From: Strigops habroptila
Taxonomy: Eukaryota; Chordata; Aves; Psittaciformes; Psittacidae
Direction: 5' to 3'
NCBI RefSeq assembly: GCF_004027225.2
Contig: NC_044277.2
Coordinates: 97,399,552-97,463,551 of the forward strand
DNA: 64,000 nucleotides
Position 1 is the first letter of the stretch. Every line of letters begins with the position of its first letter. Below, one piece after another: positions 37,863-48,006 of this stretch. The notes under the pieces are model-generated. The model searched no databases. It had not been told where the DNA came from and saw nothing but the letters and a program-made list of their open reading frames with translations. Position numbers and translations under genes: made by a program.

Positions 37863-38647
37863 CCCTCCCAAGGAGAGAATTCTCTGGTCAATGGTGTAAC
37901 TGGTCTCCTGACCAGCATTGCTGTAATTCTCATTCCTTGATGAGAAACCTGGGAAATGCCAGCACTGTCACTTCCATGAGCATCTGCAGGTGCATTTGAG
38001 TCTGCTGTCAACTTTGCTCTTCTATATTGCAAATGCTGTGTTGGGATCTGGCAGTGAGACTTAACACTATGAAGTAACAGCTATGAGCAAAACTGTACAT
38101 ACGTATTTTACACACTACCTATAGTAAGTCTTGTTTTAAAAATGTTACTGTAATGTAGAATTAATAAAACTGACATTATCTAATTACATGAAAGCTTTGA
38201 AAGTGCTACAAGGCCCTTAATCACAAGTGGATCATGACTTATTACTGTAACTACACCTAAATATCTAAACATGAAGAGTTCCTATTTAAATTAGTTACAA
38301 TAACACACTTTTATTAGTCCACAGTCATTGGCAAATTGGAACTATGTCTCTGACAGGGAGAGACATGAGTGTCTGTGGAAGTGAGCTGAAAAGAAAGTTT
38401 CATAAACGTTTTGTTGATCTTACCTCCAGCTGTCTAGAAACAATATTCTCAGATTCTTCACATTTGTCTGGCTTCATAGTATTCTAAACAAGCTGCAAAT
38501 TTTGGGCAAGTAGAGCATTATTTTCAGGGCATGTTTAGTGCAAGAGCAGAGAATTTCCTGATCTTGCCATAGCCCATCCAGGCAATTCATTCTTACCCAC
38601 CCACCTTTCAACTTTCATCTGCAGTGTGTTTTGCTGGGAACATCACC

Positions 38648-38973
38648 TTGGCATCAGTATTTAAAGGGTGGTTATAAAGAAGACAGAGACTCCCTATTTA
38701 CAAGGAGTCCCATGGAAAGATGAAGGGTGATGGGCACAAGTTACTCCCAGGGAGATTCTGGTTGGACACAAGAGGAAAATGTTTCACAGTGAGCGCAATC
38801 AGCCACTGGAATAATCTCCCCATGGAAGTGGTGACTCCCCAACGTTGGACACTGTTAAGATTCAGCTGGACATGGTGCTGGGCCATCTAGTCTAGGTCAT
38901 GCTTTCTCTAGAAAGGTTGGACCAGGTGATCCTGAGGTCCATTCCAACCTGGGATTCTAGGATTCTGTAATCA
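38648..38973 (+). mobile_element. CR1 LINE 3' fragment, second subfamily
   Basis: Begins CAGTATTTAAAGGGTGGTTA and ends CCAACCTGGGATTCTAGGAT then TCTG. Opposite-strand partner of 33233-33545. Confidence 0.9.
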
Positions 38974-39224
38974 GCAGAGCAGTATCGCTTAACAGTCACA
39001 AAAATGCTAAAACTTGAATAGGGCATGGGCTCACTTTGGAGTCCTGTGGAGGACTTTCGGAGATTGGAAACAAGAGTTCAGCCATAACTCCTTCCGCTTC
39101 TCCTCCTTTTCCCTCTGGAGCAGAGACAGGGTTTAAGCTGGGTTGCCATTTTTGCCACATCATCTAACTCCCGGCAAAAGAGATCATCAGCATCTCGTTT
39201 GTTTTTTAAATTGATTTCAGTCAT

Positions 39225-39331
39225 GATGCTTTTTTGTAGGTTTGGTGTTTGGTGGGTTTTTTGTTTGTGGGTTTTGGGGTTTTTTGTGTTTGTGTGTTTG
39301 GTTTTGTTGGGTTTTCTGGTGTTTTGTTTTT
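39225..39331. repeat. G/T-rich low-complexity tract
   Basis: About 105 nt with almost no A or C, such as GGTTTTGGGGTTTTTTGTGT. Contains several G triplets and quartets on the + strand. Confidence 0.85.
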
Positions 39332-41144
39332 AAATAGGAAAAAAGGCAGTTACTTAGTCCTTGGTAGTACTGTTTTCAACAGTTTGAAATGAAAATTTTC
39401 TAGAGTGTACTTGAAGCAGGACATTGTCTTGGCATCTCAAAACAGTCTGATAGATTTATAAAAGAATTCATGCCAGCTCCCCTGATGGCGACATCTTGGA
39501 ACGCTGTGGGAATGTGAAGAGCTGAAGTTTGGCTGTCAACCCCTCATAGCATGCCTGACATAAAAATGAAAAGCGGCCTTCAACTGAATCCCTTTTAATT
39601 GTGCTTAAACTGGAAGAAATCTATGCAGCGTCTGAGAGCCGGTGTGCGATAGCCATTTCAGAAACAGAGAGTTCTTCAGCTCCTGGGTAATGCAATCTGT
39701 GAGGGAGTCATGGGAAACATCAACTCATCTGCAAGAGGCCACTTGAGTCGAAACCTCTCATTGCTCGGCTGGGGCCTGTCTGGAGAGAAATGCCGTGTAC
39801 ACCTGGCACAAGTCAGCAAGATGTGTTAGGAACCAGTGATCATAAAACACATCTAAGGGGTTGTAAACTACAACTACAGAAATAATTTGTTTTGAGAGAA
39901 GAATGCCCACGTTTCTTTCCTCTTGCAGCGTCTTGCCCTTGACTGTATTACGGTATTAGCGACTAGCTCATGGAAGGGTCGTGTCTCCTCTTTGTTTCAT
40001 TCTGTCAGTGAGGCTGGCTGCCTACTCCCTGCCTCCATGGCATTTCAGTTAGAATCCATCTCATAAAACCCAGCATGGTGATTCTCTCTGTCGTGTCTGG
40101 TTTTGAATGTCCATGCTGATTGCTTGAGGGGAAAGGAGTTGTGTGCACACGAAAAATAAAACTTGCAGAAAAGGAAGTTTTCTCTTGCTGAATCCTCAGC
40201 TGCTGGAGTACCATCTTCTGCAGGGGACATTGATATATCTACTTAAAACACAGACCAAGAGGAGAACAAAGCTAACACACGTTAGACTGAAGTTGACACC
40301 AGCTGACTTGCAAATGTAGACTGAAGATTGTGACAGCCAGCGCGTCTGGTCTGGAACTAAGGGCAAAGGCTGCTTATCTGCCTGGGACACTGGGAAATGG
40401 GTTATTTTCCTCTCTGGCTTGTGACTTGGTTAAATAGTGGCCCGTCAGTCAGTTTATGCTGGTGTGCTGTTCTGGGGAGCTTACCCAAGTTTTCCTGGGT
40501 CTGCTGCCGACTTAACTGGTATGGAAGCTCAGCCATTCTTCCTGACTCAGGTTAACTGTATGTGTCCCTCAGCGTCTGAAACAGATGTGTCCTTCTTGAG
40601 AGGAGAAGACAGGTTCTCCATGCAACAGTCGTAATCTAAACTTTGAATTCAGTTTTTCTGAAGCAGTCTGAGCAATTGAGTCTTAACTGTTGAGCAGAAA
40701 TTCTAATTATGAAGGTGTTTGCCCCCTGGTAAATAGTCTTGAAGCAGCTTTCCCTTGAAATGCTCAGTGGTGGTGTCAGATGCAACTTCATCTTATTTTT
40801 TAAATAATCTTACTCTACACCATGTCTTTCCCCTGCGTGGTGACCCTGGCCTCATTCTGTCTCCTGCCAGATTCCTTCAGCATGCACAGAGGGGACAATC
40901 TGCCTGACTTATCATTTCCTACTGACATGAAGAATGTGCCGCTGTTCACGCGACCATGCTGACACTTCCAGAGACATTCCATGGTGAGTTCCTTTCTCTG
41001 CTTTTGTCCCCTGATGGATAGCTTTTTGGTGTTTTTGATTTTTGTGTGATGAAAATTAATAAGCTGATAAGTTCACAGAGTATATAATAAGAGTTTTGTG
41101 TGTGCCTAAAGTCATTCCCACAGCTCCTTCCAGAAAGTTGGTTT

Positions 41145-41522
41145 GGTTTGTTCCAAGCCCCTGCCACGGGCAGCGACACCTTCACTAGAGCAGGTTTGCT
41201 CCAAGCCCCGTCCAACCTGGCCTTGACACTGCCAGGGATGGGGCAGCCACAGTTTCTCGGGACAACCTGTGCCAGGGCCTCACCACGCTCACAGGGAAGA
41301 ACTTCTTCCTCAGATCTCACCTAAATCTCCCCTCTGTCAGTTTAAAGCCATTCCCCCTTGTCCTGTCCCTACCTATGTGTCTCCAGCTTTCTTGTGGGCC
41401 CCTTTAGGAACTGGAAGCTGCTTGGAGGTTTCCCCAGAGCCTTCTCTTCTCCAGCTGAACAAGCCCATCTCTCTCAGCCTGTCTCCATAGCAGAGGTGCT
41501 TCAGCCCTCATAGCATCTTCAT
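41145..41522 (-). mobile_element. CR1 LINE 3' fragment
   Basis: From TTCCAAGCCCCTGCCACGGG to CAGAGGTGCTTCAGCCCTCA. The outermost 3' tail is degraded. It ends about 400 nt before the exon at 41923. Confidence 0.92.
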
Positions 41523-41922
41523 TGTTGAAGAAGTTCAGTTCAAGCAAGCATTACTGATACCTTTTATCTTCATGGCTAGAAACTGAATGCACTTGATATT
41601 TTTCTCCTAAGTGGTCCTGGTTTTTTTGACTATTGGAGCTCAAGTGGTTATTAACAAGAATGCATGGGAGCAGAAGCAGAAAGCAAAAGTGAAATTATTT
41701 GCTTGTGCTTACTGTCTTATGCCTTATTAAGAAGTTATATATATAGACATAATTTACAACCTGGTTTCTAAAGGTGAGCTGAGAGAATTTACAAACTTTA
41801 TCTGAACTGCTTGTGAGCAGAACAGAATAGTTTATTTTCCAAGTGTTGTATAGACTTTAAGTTTTGGAGGGGGTCATTAGGACTGGTGTGATGATTACAC
41901 AACTGGTCTTTTATTTTGTTAG

Positions 41923-42051
41923 CACCACATGGATCTATGATGGTACCTGAACAACCTTTCCTGGGGGCCCTCTATTCGCCTGCAGAGGCTCTAGACACAT
42001 CAGCCTTCATTGGCGTGGATTCAACAGCAGAATTTCTGCAAGACAAAGCAG
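41923..42051 (+). CDS. MAP4: MAP4 exon, projection domain (129 nt, phase 1-1)
   Basis: The acceptor TTTTGTTAG and donor AAAGCAG|GTAAAA flank 129 nt. The only open frame is phase 1, coding for APHGSMMVPEQPFLGALYSP, AEALDTSAFIGVDSTAEF and LQDKA. The pattern A-D/L-D-T-S-x-F-x-G is shared with the mammalian MAP4 segment that follows the D-D-x-L-A-D-L stretch. The exon is acidic and of low complexity, as is usual for the projection domain. Frame and splice sites agree on both sides, and the length is a multiple of three. Confidence 0.85.
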
Positions 42052-42574
42052 GTAAAATGTTTTGCTCTTACTGTCTAGCTAAGCTGGGTTTGAAGAGTAT
42101 GCAGGTGGAAAATCTTGGTTTACTAGTCCTGAAGAATCTTGGTGAGGGGAGTTGATACATAATGTAGTCAAGATTAGACAGTATCCTATTGGTAATGACA
42201 GTTTTTGGTTCTGCGGGAATGTTCTGAAGGTATCAGGAGATCACAGACTGGTTGAGAGGTTGGAAGGAGACCTCTGAAGGTCAACTTGTCTGACCACACC
42301 TCAAGCAGGGCCACTTAGAGCCAGTTGTCCAGAAGAATTGAGGAAAGAACCTGCTCCGTTGGGTCCTGGGTCAGTGGTGGTTGTAAGTCTTATCTGATGC
42401 AAGGTTTCACCAGCAATAGTCACAGAAGAACATGATGTTCTGGTACCATTCTTAAAGTGAACTAGAAAGTTACCTGAGAATGAACTCACAAAACAGCAAA
42501 GACAATACCTTCAACTGAAAAAATAAAGTAGTGTTAGTGTCAGTGGCAGAACTAAATGTGTTTGTTTTCTACAG
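42052..42574 (+). other. MAP4: MAP4 intron (523 nt)
   Basis: From GTAAAA to TTTGTTTTCTACAG. A small reverse-oriented CR1-like remnant lies at 42238-42335; otherwise nothing seen. Confidence 0.8.
42238..42335 (-). mobile_element. CR1-like 3' fragment, older subfamily
   Basis: GATCACAGACTGGTTGAGAG, GTTGGAAGGAGACCTCTGAA and CCTCAAGCAGGGCCACTTAG follow reverse CR1 order with substitutions. It resembles the copy at 28852-29100. Confidence 0.65.
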
Positions 42575-42649
42575 TGCCTGAAGAATATTGGATGGGAGCT
42601 CAGCATGATGTGAAGGGACCAGATGCCTCTTTCTTTGTTGAGCCACCAG
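42575..42649 (+). CDS. MAP4: MAP4 exon, projection domain (75 nt, phase 1-1)
   Basis: The acceptor TTTTCTACAG and donor CCACCAG|GTAAAA enclose 75 nt coding for VPEEYWMGAQHDVKGPDASF and FVEPP. It corresponds to the mammalian stretch V-P-x-x-W followed by S-F-V-x-P and the E-P-P end. A multiple of three with phase 1 on both sides, so its use is frame-neutral. Confidence 0.83.
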
Positions 42650-44186
42650 GTAAAAATAGTTTTGACTTGATCTGCAGGAACTGTCTATAGAGAGTTTCTG
42701 AACAGCAGAAGCAGAGCTTCTCTCCTTGTCTGCCTTTTCAAGAAACACAAGGTTCTAGTGGAGTGAAGTGGGACCTTGCTTCTGGATCTCAAATCCGTAT
42801 AGAATAGAAATACATGTTTTGGAGAGATGTTACTTAACACATATTTTCTGGTTTAGTGCTGTGAGGGATGGGAGAACTCTTCATTTTCTAGGTTGTTTAT
42901 TTCTAATTTAGGGTAACAAATTTAATATATGCAGTTCCAAGCCCAACTGTCAGTAGATATTTAGTGGCATGCCCTTTTGCGGGGCATATTGCGTAGCAGG
43001 GCTTTAACCTGCTGAAAGCCTGCCCTTTTCATGGGTTTTGGGGAATTAAGTTAGCAGACGTGGAAGTGTGCAAAACAATACATTCAGCAGAAAGCTCTGT
43101 GGATTCCAGACTGTGTCTCCATTTTGCATGTCTCCATTACCTTAATTTCCAGTTGGGATGTGTGTTCAAGCATTGTTTGACACTAAAATAGAATGATTAA
43201 AATTTACTCTTGAAAAGAAACTTTAAAACTGGAACTTCACTGCTGTCAAGGATTCTAGTCTTCGTACACACTGAGAGTCAAATCTGCTGACCTGAGTGAT
43301 AAGTCAGAGTGCTTGTGTTCACTGCTTCCAAGGGTCAGTGCAGCTGAGGCCACCAACAAACACAATTTTGGCTCATGCATAATCAACAGACTTTTAGACT
43401 AAATCCTAATTGAAAACCTGTGTGTTAAGTACAATTACTTTGAGGGTAGATTTAGATGAGCTACTAGGAAGAAGTTCTTCCCTGTGAGGGTGGTGAGGCC
43501 CTGGCACAGGTTGCCCAGAGAAGCTGTGGCTGCCCCATCCCTGGCAGTGTTCAAGGCCAGGTCGGACGGGGCTTGGAGCAACCTGCTCTAGTGGAAGGTG
43601 TTCCTGCCCATGGCAGGGGGGTTGGAATTGGATGGTCCTTAAGATGCCTTCAAACCCAAACCATTCCATGATTCTATGATTCTGGTTATAGTTAAATCTT
43701 TGAAGCTCCACTGGGTCATAATTCCACTGCAGTTGCATGTATATTATGATATTTGATTCATAATGGGATCTTTATTGCTGATTTTGGTGAACAAGTGAAG
43801 AAGAGAGTAGTTCAATTCTGCTTCTAGGTGGAAATTGTTTCTGGAGCTGGCGGCCCTACCTTGGGCTCAGGGTAAAACTGGGATGCTTTGCAACTGAACA
43901 TTCCTGAACCTTGTTATGGCAGTTGCTTCTCTCAGGAGACAAGTGTTTTCCTAGGTATTGCACAAATTAATTTTCTGAAAATTGACAATAAAAACTGATA
44001 CTTTTTTCTGTCCAATTCAACTGGGATGCTGAGGTGGGGGAACTTACTCAGCAGGGCTGCTGCTGCAGGCAGCACAGACCTGGCAGCACCCTGAGAGGGT
44101 GATTCACATCCTGGCAACCCCAGAAGAGAAAGCTGTTTGCTAAGATCTTTCCGAGTGCTTAATTAAACTTCATTTTCTATGCCCAG
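42650..44186 (+). other. MAP4: MAP4 intron (1.5 kb)
   Basis: From GTAAAA to CATTTTCTATGCCCAG. Contains a CR1 copy at 43440-43686; nothing else recognised. Confidence 0.8.
43440..43686 (+). mobile_element. CR1 LINE 3' fragment
   Basis: From GAGGGTAGATTTAGATGAGC to CAAACCCAAACCATTCCATG and two tail units ATTCTATG and ATTCTGG. Confidence 0.94.
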
Positions 44187-44327
44187 TGCCTCCCACCGTG
44201 ACAGAAGCAATGAACCAGAATTTGCCAGAAGGCCCTGTAGCAGTGGCTCCTGGTTTCCTTCCTACTGCAGTTACAACATCCCCAGGAGAGGCCAAAGCTA
44301 CTGATGGACCAAAAGGTGCGGCATCAG
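44187..44327 (+). CDS. MAP4: MAP4 exon, projection domain (141 nt, phase 1-1)
   Basis: The acceptor TTTTCTATGCCCAG and donor GCATCAG|GTAACA enclose 141 nt, open only in phase 1, coding for VPPTVTEAMNQNLPEGPVAV, APGFLPTAVTTSPGEAKATD and GPKGAAS. It is proline-, alanine- and threonine-rich without a fold signature and lies just before the tandem-repeat exon, as the corresponding segment does in mammalian MAP4. I am sure of the splice sites and frame; similarity at residue level is weak. Confidence 0.8.
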
Positions 44328-45828
44328 GTAACACTGCTCCAGTCTAAAGATTGGTGCTGGGTTTAGGCCCTTCGTGAGCAAGCTATAGTGATCAAAGACA
44401 TTGGATTGCCCCGCCCGAAGGAAACAAAGCAAGGTATTCACAAATCCCATTGGGACTGAACATTTAGGATACCTGAAGTGTGTTGGTGAGAAATAGCAAG
44501 TCTACTCAGCTTTTCAACTCTTTTGTCTTTTAAATCAGTAACTGATTTAATGATTTTTTTTCTCAAAATTTCAGCTCCAGAAAAATGTTAAGCTGTATCA
44601 AGAATGTGGTTATACCATGAGTCTGATGCCGTATATAAATACATTAAAAAATGTTTTAAGGAGAGTCTTTAAAATGGACCGTTCTTAAGTTATTTAAATA
44701 CAGCATCAGACTCGTGGTACATTTTACATCAGTCTTTGTCCAGTTTCTTTATGCTTTATTCCAGTCCTTCCCATGATTCACCAGGGAGCATCCATACTAC
44801 TTTTAATATCTATTTCTTTACTGCCTTTTGCTTCTGTAAAATCACAATCTTTAAATTTAATTTTGGAGAAGATCACGATATCCCTTTAAAAAAAAAAGGG
44901 AAACCCAAATGAGGGCTAGTGCATAATGGATCTTTCTGGTTTGGTTCACTAGATTATTGGTTTTATCTAAATGGATCCGGAAGTGCTATTTTAAAAGGCA
45001 CTTTTCCCATTTTTCTAATTTCTTTCTTTTTTCAGTTTAAGTATCTAATTTAAGATTTAATACCTTTTCCATTGTTTGGGGAGGATATTTTTAGATGTGA
45101 CTGAAACAGTTAGTAGAAATATTTAAAGTTCTTTTTTAAACATCTACTCAGCATTATATCCAAGCTGTTCAGGTCACTGTGCTGCATTATACAGAATGTG
45201 GGTAGAGCTTGGGGCTGTTGAAATGAATAGCTGCAGAAGAGAAATCTAGTGCTTCTGATAATTTATGAAAACTTGCCTCTAGACAGCTAAAATGTTCAAG
45301 TAAAATAGACTGAAAAAACTCCTTTAAGGGGATTTTATGAAAATGCTAACTTCAGTGCAGAGCTTTGCACTGTGAACTGGCAAATGTTATTTTGAAACTC
45401 ATAGCTTAGTGTTCAGTAGATAGTATGTAAAAAATCTGCAAGGCCATATTCTGTTGGAATGTGCTGCTTGCAGTGGATCTGGCAGCTCCGGTCTCTTGCC
45501 AGCTACGTAGCACCAGGTAGTTTTTAAATTAAAACAATGCATCTGTTGGCTGATGTGTGTTAGGAGCAGACAGATGCCTAACACTGTAGTCAGGGATACA
45601 AAACAAAGCATGTGAGGCTGTAGTAGGAAAAACACTTGAGTGCACTGAGGAGTGTCATAAAGACCACTACAACTTGAGTGCACTGGTTTAAGGGGGGGAG
45701 TAAGTGATGCTCAAAGACAAGATGACAGATAGGGAGCCAAAACCCCCATCTTCTGTAGTCATAAAACCACACTGTTAGGTATTTATGTTCTGTATTTTTG
45801 CATTGATTTCTGATCTGTGTTTCTGCAG
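44328..45828 (+). other. MAP4: MAP4 intron (1.5 kb)
   Basis: From GTAACA to the NAGNAG-type acceptor TTTCTGCAGCAG. Contains the long imperfect hairpin at 44611-44722. No CR1 copy recognised. Confidence 0.8.
44611..44722. repeat. Imperfect inverted repeat of about 112 nt (hairpin)
   Basis: The arm 44613-44643 (TACCATGAGTCTGATGCCGT onward) pairs with 44690-44720 (TACAGCATCAGACTCGTGGT within it) with only a few mismatches over about 30 bp. The inner part carries a further short stem, TTTTAAGG against CTTTAAAA. It could be a pre-miRNA-like hairpin or a short inverted-repeat transposon remnant; I see no clear target-site duplication. Confidence 0.7.
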
Positions 45829-46605
45829 CAGACGCAGGGTGTGTTCCTCCCTCAGATGTCATGTCTGTTTCCACAGAAAAGGCTGGGTCTGTTCTTGAGG
45901 GAGACACCAAGCCTCCTCAAGCTCTGGATGCTGGATTCGCACCCACAGCAGAAGCCAACCCTTTTCAGGCTATGGATGTTGGGTTTGCTCCTGCACCAGA
46001 AGTCAAGCCTCCTAATGCTGTCAGTGCATCCGCTCCAGCGGCAGACACCAGCTTCGCCCCAGCAGATGCTATGTGCCATTACACTATGGATTTGGAGTTT
46101 GCCCCAGCAGAAGATGCAGGGTTTGCCCCAGCAGCAGATGTGGGATCTCACCATGCTATGGGTTTGGCATTTGCCCCAGCAGCAGATGTGGAATCTCACC
46201 ATGCTATGGATATGGCATTTGCCCCAGCAGCAGATGTGGAATCTTGCCATGCTATGGATATGGCATTTGCCCCGGCAGCAGATGCGGAATCTAACCATGC
46301 TGTGGATTTAGCATTTGCCCCAGCAGCAGATACTAAATCTCATCATGCTGTGGATTCTGAATTTGCCCCAGGAGCAGATGCAGAGTTTGCCCCTGCAGCA
46401 GAAGTCAACCATCATCATGCTATGGATTCTGGGTTTGCTCCTGTAGCAGAAACGAAGCCTTTTCCTGCCGTGGATTCTGGGTTTGGCTTTGCAGAAGCTA
46501 AGTCTGCCACTGCAGCTGACACCAAGATTTCTGCATCTGAAGAGCTGATGACTTCTGAGTCTTCTCTTAAGCAAGACAAGTCACCCTTCGGCAAGCCTCC
46601 TGCAG
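45829..46605 (+). CDS. MAP4: MAP4 exon with 16-residue tandem repeats (777 nt, phase 1-1)
   Basis: The acceptor TTTCTGCAG and donor CCTGCAG|GTGAGT enclose 777 nt (259 codons), a multiple of three. The product starts ADAGCVPPSDVMSVSTEKAG and then consists of a tandem array with the consensus AFAPAADVESHHAMDM (about seven or eight units between 46090 and 46490, 48-nt period, the inner four nearly regular). It closes with a Ser/Lys-rich end, LKQDKSPFGKPPA. Mammalian MAP4 carries its own array of about 14-residue acidic K-D-M repeats in the same part of the projection domain; period and sequence differ here. The array is strongly acidic with regular His and Met. Reading into the intron gives a stop soon after 46605. 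Confidence 0.88.
46090..46490 (+). repeat. MAP4: Coding minisatellite, 48-bp period
   Basis: The word TTTGCCCC recurs at 48-nt spacing near 46170, 46218, 46266, 46314 and 46362, with two shortened units on each side. The period is a multiple of three, so changes in copy number keep the frame. Confidence 0.9.
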
Positions 46606-46771
46606 GTGAGTTTCATTTGGCCTTGAAGTACCATGGCAAGTGGTGTGAGAAGGCACTGTAAGTTGCTGTAGCACTAGCAGCAACACTCCTGGTAGCACAG
46701 TGGTGGCTACACAGAGGCGCAGTTGTCATAAGACTGTCAAATAAAACTTGTATTTTTTTAATAGTTAAGAT

Positions 46772-46962
46772 TATCATAGAATCCTAGGATGGTTTGGGTT
46801 AGAAGAGACCTTAAAAGCTCATCTAGTTCCAACCCCCCTGCCAGGGGCAGGGACACCTTCCACTAGAGCAGGTTGCTCCAAGCCCCGTCCAACCTGACCT
46901 TGAACGCTGCCAGGGATGGGGCATCCACAGATTCTCTCTGCAACCTGCGCCAGTGATATTAC
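46772..46962 (-). mobile_element. CR1 LINE 3' fragment
   Basis: TATCATAGAATCCTAGGATG through CTCTCTGCAACCTGCGCCAG. 5'-truncated. Confidence 0.93.
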
Positions 46963-47074
46963 GGTACGACTTGCACAAAACATCATAAGTAAAGCTCAGT
47001 TTGGCTGTCAGGATACAGAGAAAGTACTTCCTGAGGATTTTTTCCCTCATAAAATATAAATTAGTCTTAATGAC

Positions 47075-47091
47075 TTTTTTTTTTTTTTTTT
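47075..47091. repeat. Poly(T) run, 17 nt
   Basis: Uninterrupted T run within the intron. Confidence 0.95.
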
Positions 47092-47864
47092 AAAGACTTG
47101 GCATTTTTTAGCAATGATGTCTGTTTTGCAGGACAGCCATAGTGACATTTTAGTTCATCCCTGTCAGTACTTATTTTGTATCACTGTCATTCTCGGCTGA
47201 TACTGAAATCTCCACAGATCCTGCAGTGTTTTCCAACAAAGGTTCTTATCTCAAAACCAGTTTCTGAATAGACTGATAAGCTTTGTGGGTAATTTTGTGA
47301 CATTTACTTGGAATGACTATAGGCGTCGAAGTGGCGAGGCAGGCATTTTCTTTTTTTCCATGTGGTGGACCAATAGATTTGTTGTGCTCCATAGATTTCT
47401 CAAAGTACAACTGTCATTTCAGAGGGAAAATGACTGTCAAAATATAGCAAATAGTACTGGGCAGAGGCAGTATATGTGGACTGATTGCAGGTGGTGTTGG
47501 AGTGGGAGATTTTCTTTGTTACCTTTTAATACTCTTTGGTTTAATGATAGGAATAACTGTCAAAAGTGAGACATTTTAGCAAAAAACCCCCCTATTAGAA
47601 TGTAGTAACTGAGAGGCATAGGTGGGTGAATGAAAGAGTAAACACCAGACAATACAGGAAGGATATGCTTTAGCTGAACACTTAGGCTTTCAGGAGGGGA
47701 GAGCTGGTAGAAGCGATCCTAAACAGCACATTTCCACTGTTTTGAAGTGAGGAAAAACTTTAGTTTCTTGGAAGATAAGAATTAGGTGAGGAAGTGATTT
47801 TATCTTGCTTAATCTGATCTAAATTAAAAGTAAGATGACTTTTTGTTCTTTAACATTATTTCAG

Positions 47865-48006
47865 AAGCAACTGCAAATGTGGAACAAGAATTGAAAGCCC
47901 CAGAAGGCCGTGTTGACCTCTTAGAGCAAGCTAATGTCGGCAAACCTCCTCCAGCAACCAGGAAGAGCATCTTCTGGAGCAGACGAACCATCTTTCAGAC
48001 CAGCAG
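47865..48006 (+). CDS. MAP4: MAP4 exon, 142 nt, with one extra base
   Basis: The acceptor ACATTATTTCAG and donor CCAGCAG|GTGAGA. Entered in phase 1 it codes for EATANVEQELKAPEGRVDLL and EQANVGKPP. From about 47950-47972 the protein-like frame changes to the next one (QQPGRASSGADEPSFRPA), which leaves in phase 1. Staying in the first frame gives an unlikely Arg/Phe/Trp-rich end and phase 2. The exon is therefore one base longer than a multiple of three, with the surplus base in or near the CCTCCTCCAGCAACC run. The motif G-K-P-P-A also ends the previous exon. Confidence 0.75.

Larger units (their letters stand above)
36444..41922 (+). other. MAP4: MAP4 intron (5.5 kb)
   Basis: From GTATGA to the acceptor TTTTATTTTGTTAG at 41922. 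It contains CR1 fragments at 37628, 38648 and 41145, and a G/T-rich tract at 39225-39331. Nothing else recognised. Confidence 0.7.
46606..47864 (+). other. MAP4: MAP4 intron (1.26 kb)
   Basis: From GTGAGT to TTTAACATTATTTCAG. Contains a CR1 copy at 46772-46962 and a T run at 47075-47091. The 94-codon open frame at 47285-47569 has no splice support. Confidence 0.8.

Noticed and set aside
44575..44592. Tiny exon after TTTCAG coding for APEKC and a stop
   Set aside because: Five codons in the right phase can occur by chance, and no poly(A) signal was noticed close by.
45852..46298. 148-codon open frame on the minus strand across the repeat exon
   Set aside because: It is the antisense of the 48-bp coding repeat; the periodic sequence keeps all frames without stops. 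No splice or promoter evidence.
47285..47569. 94-codon open frame between two MAP4 exons
   Set aside because: Trp/Arg/Phe-rich, no acceptor or donor in phase, and no repeat or domain seen.
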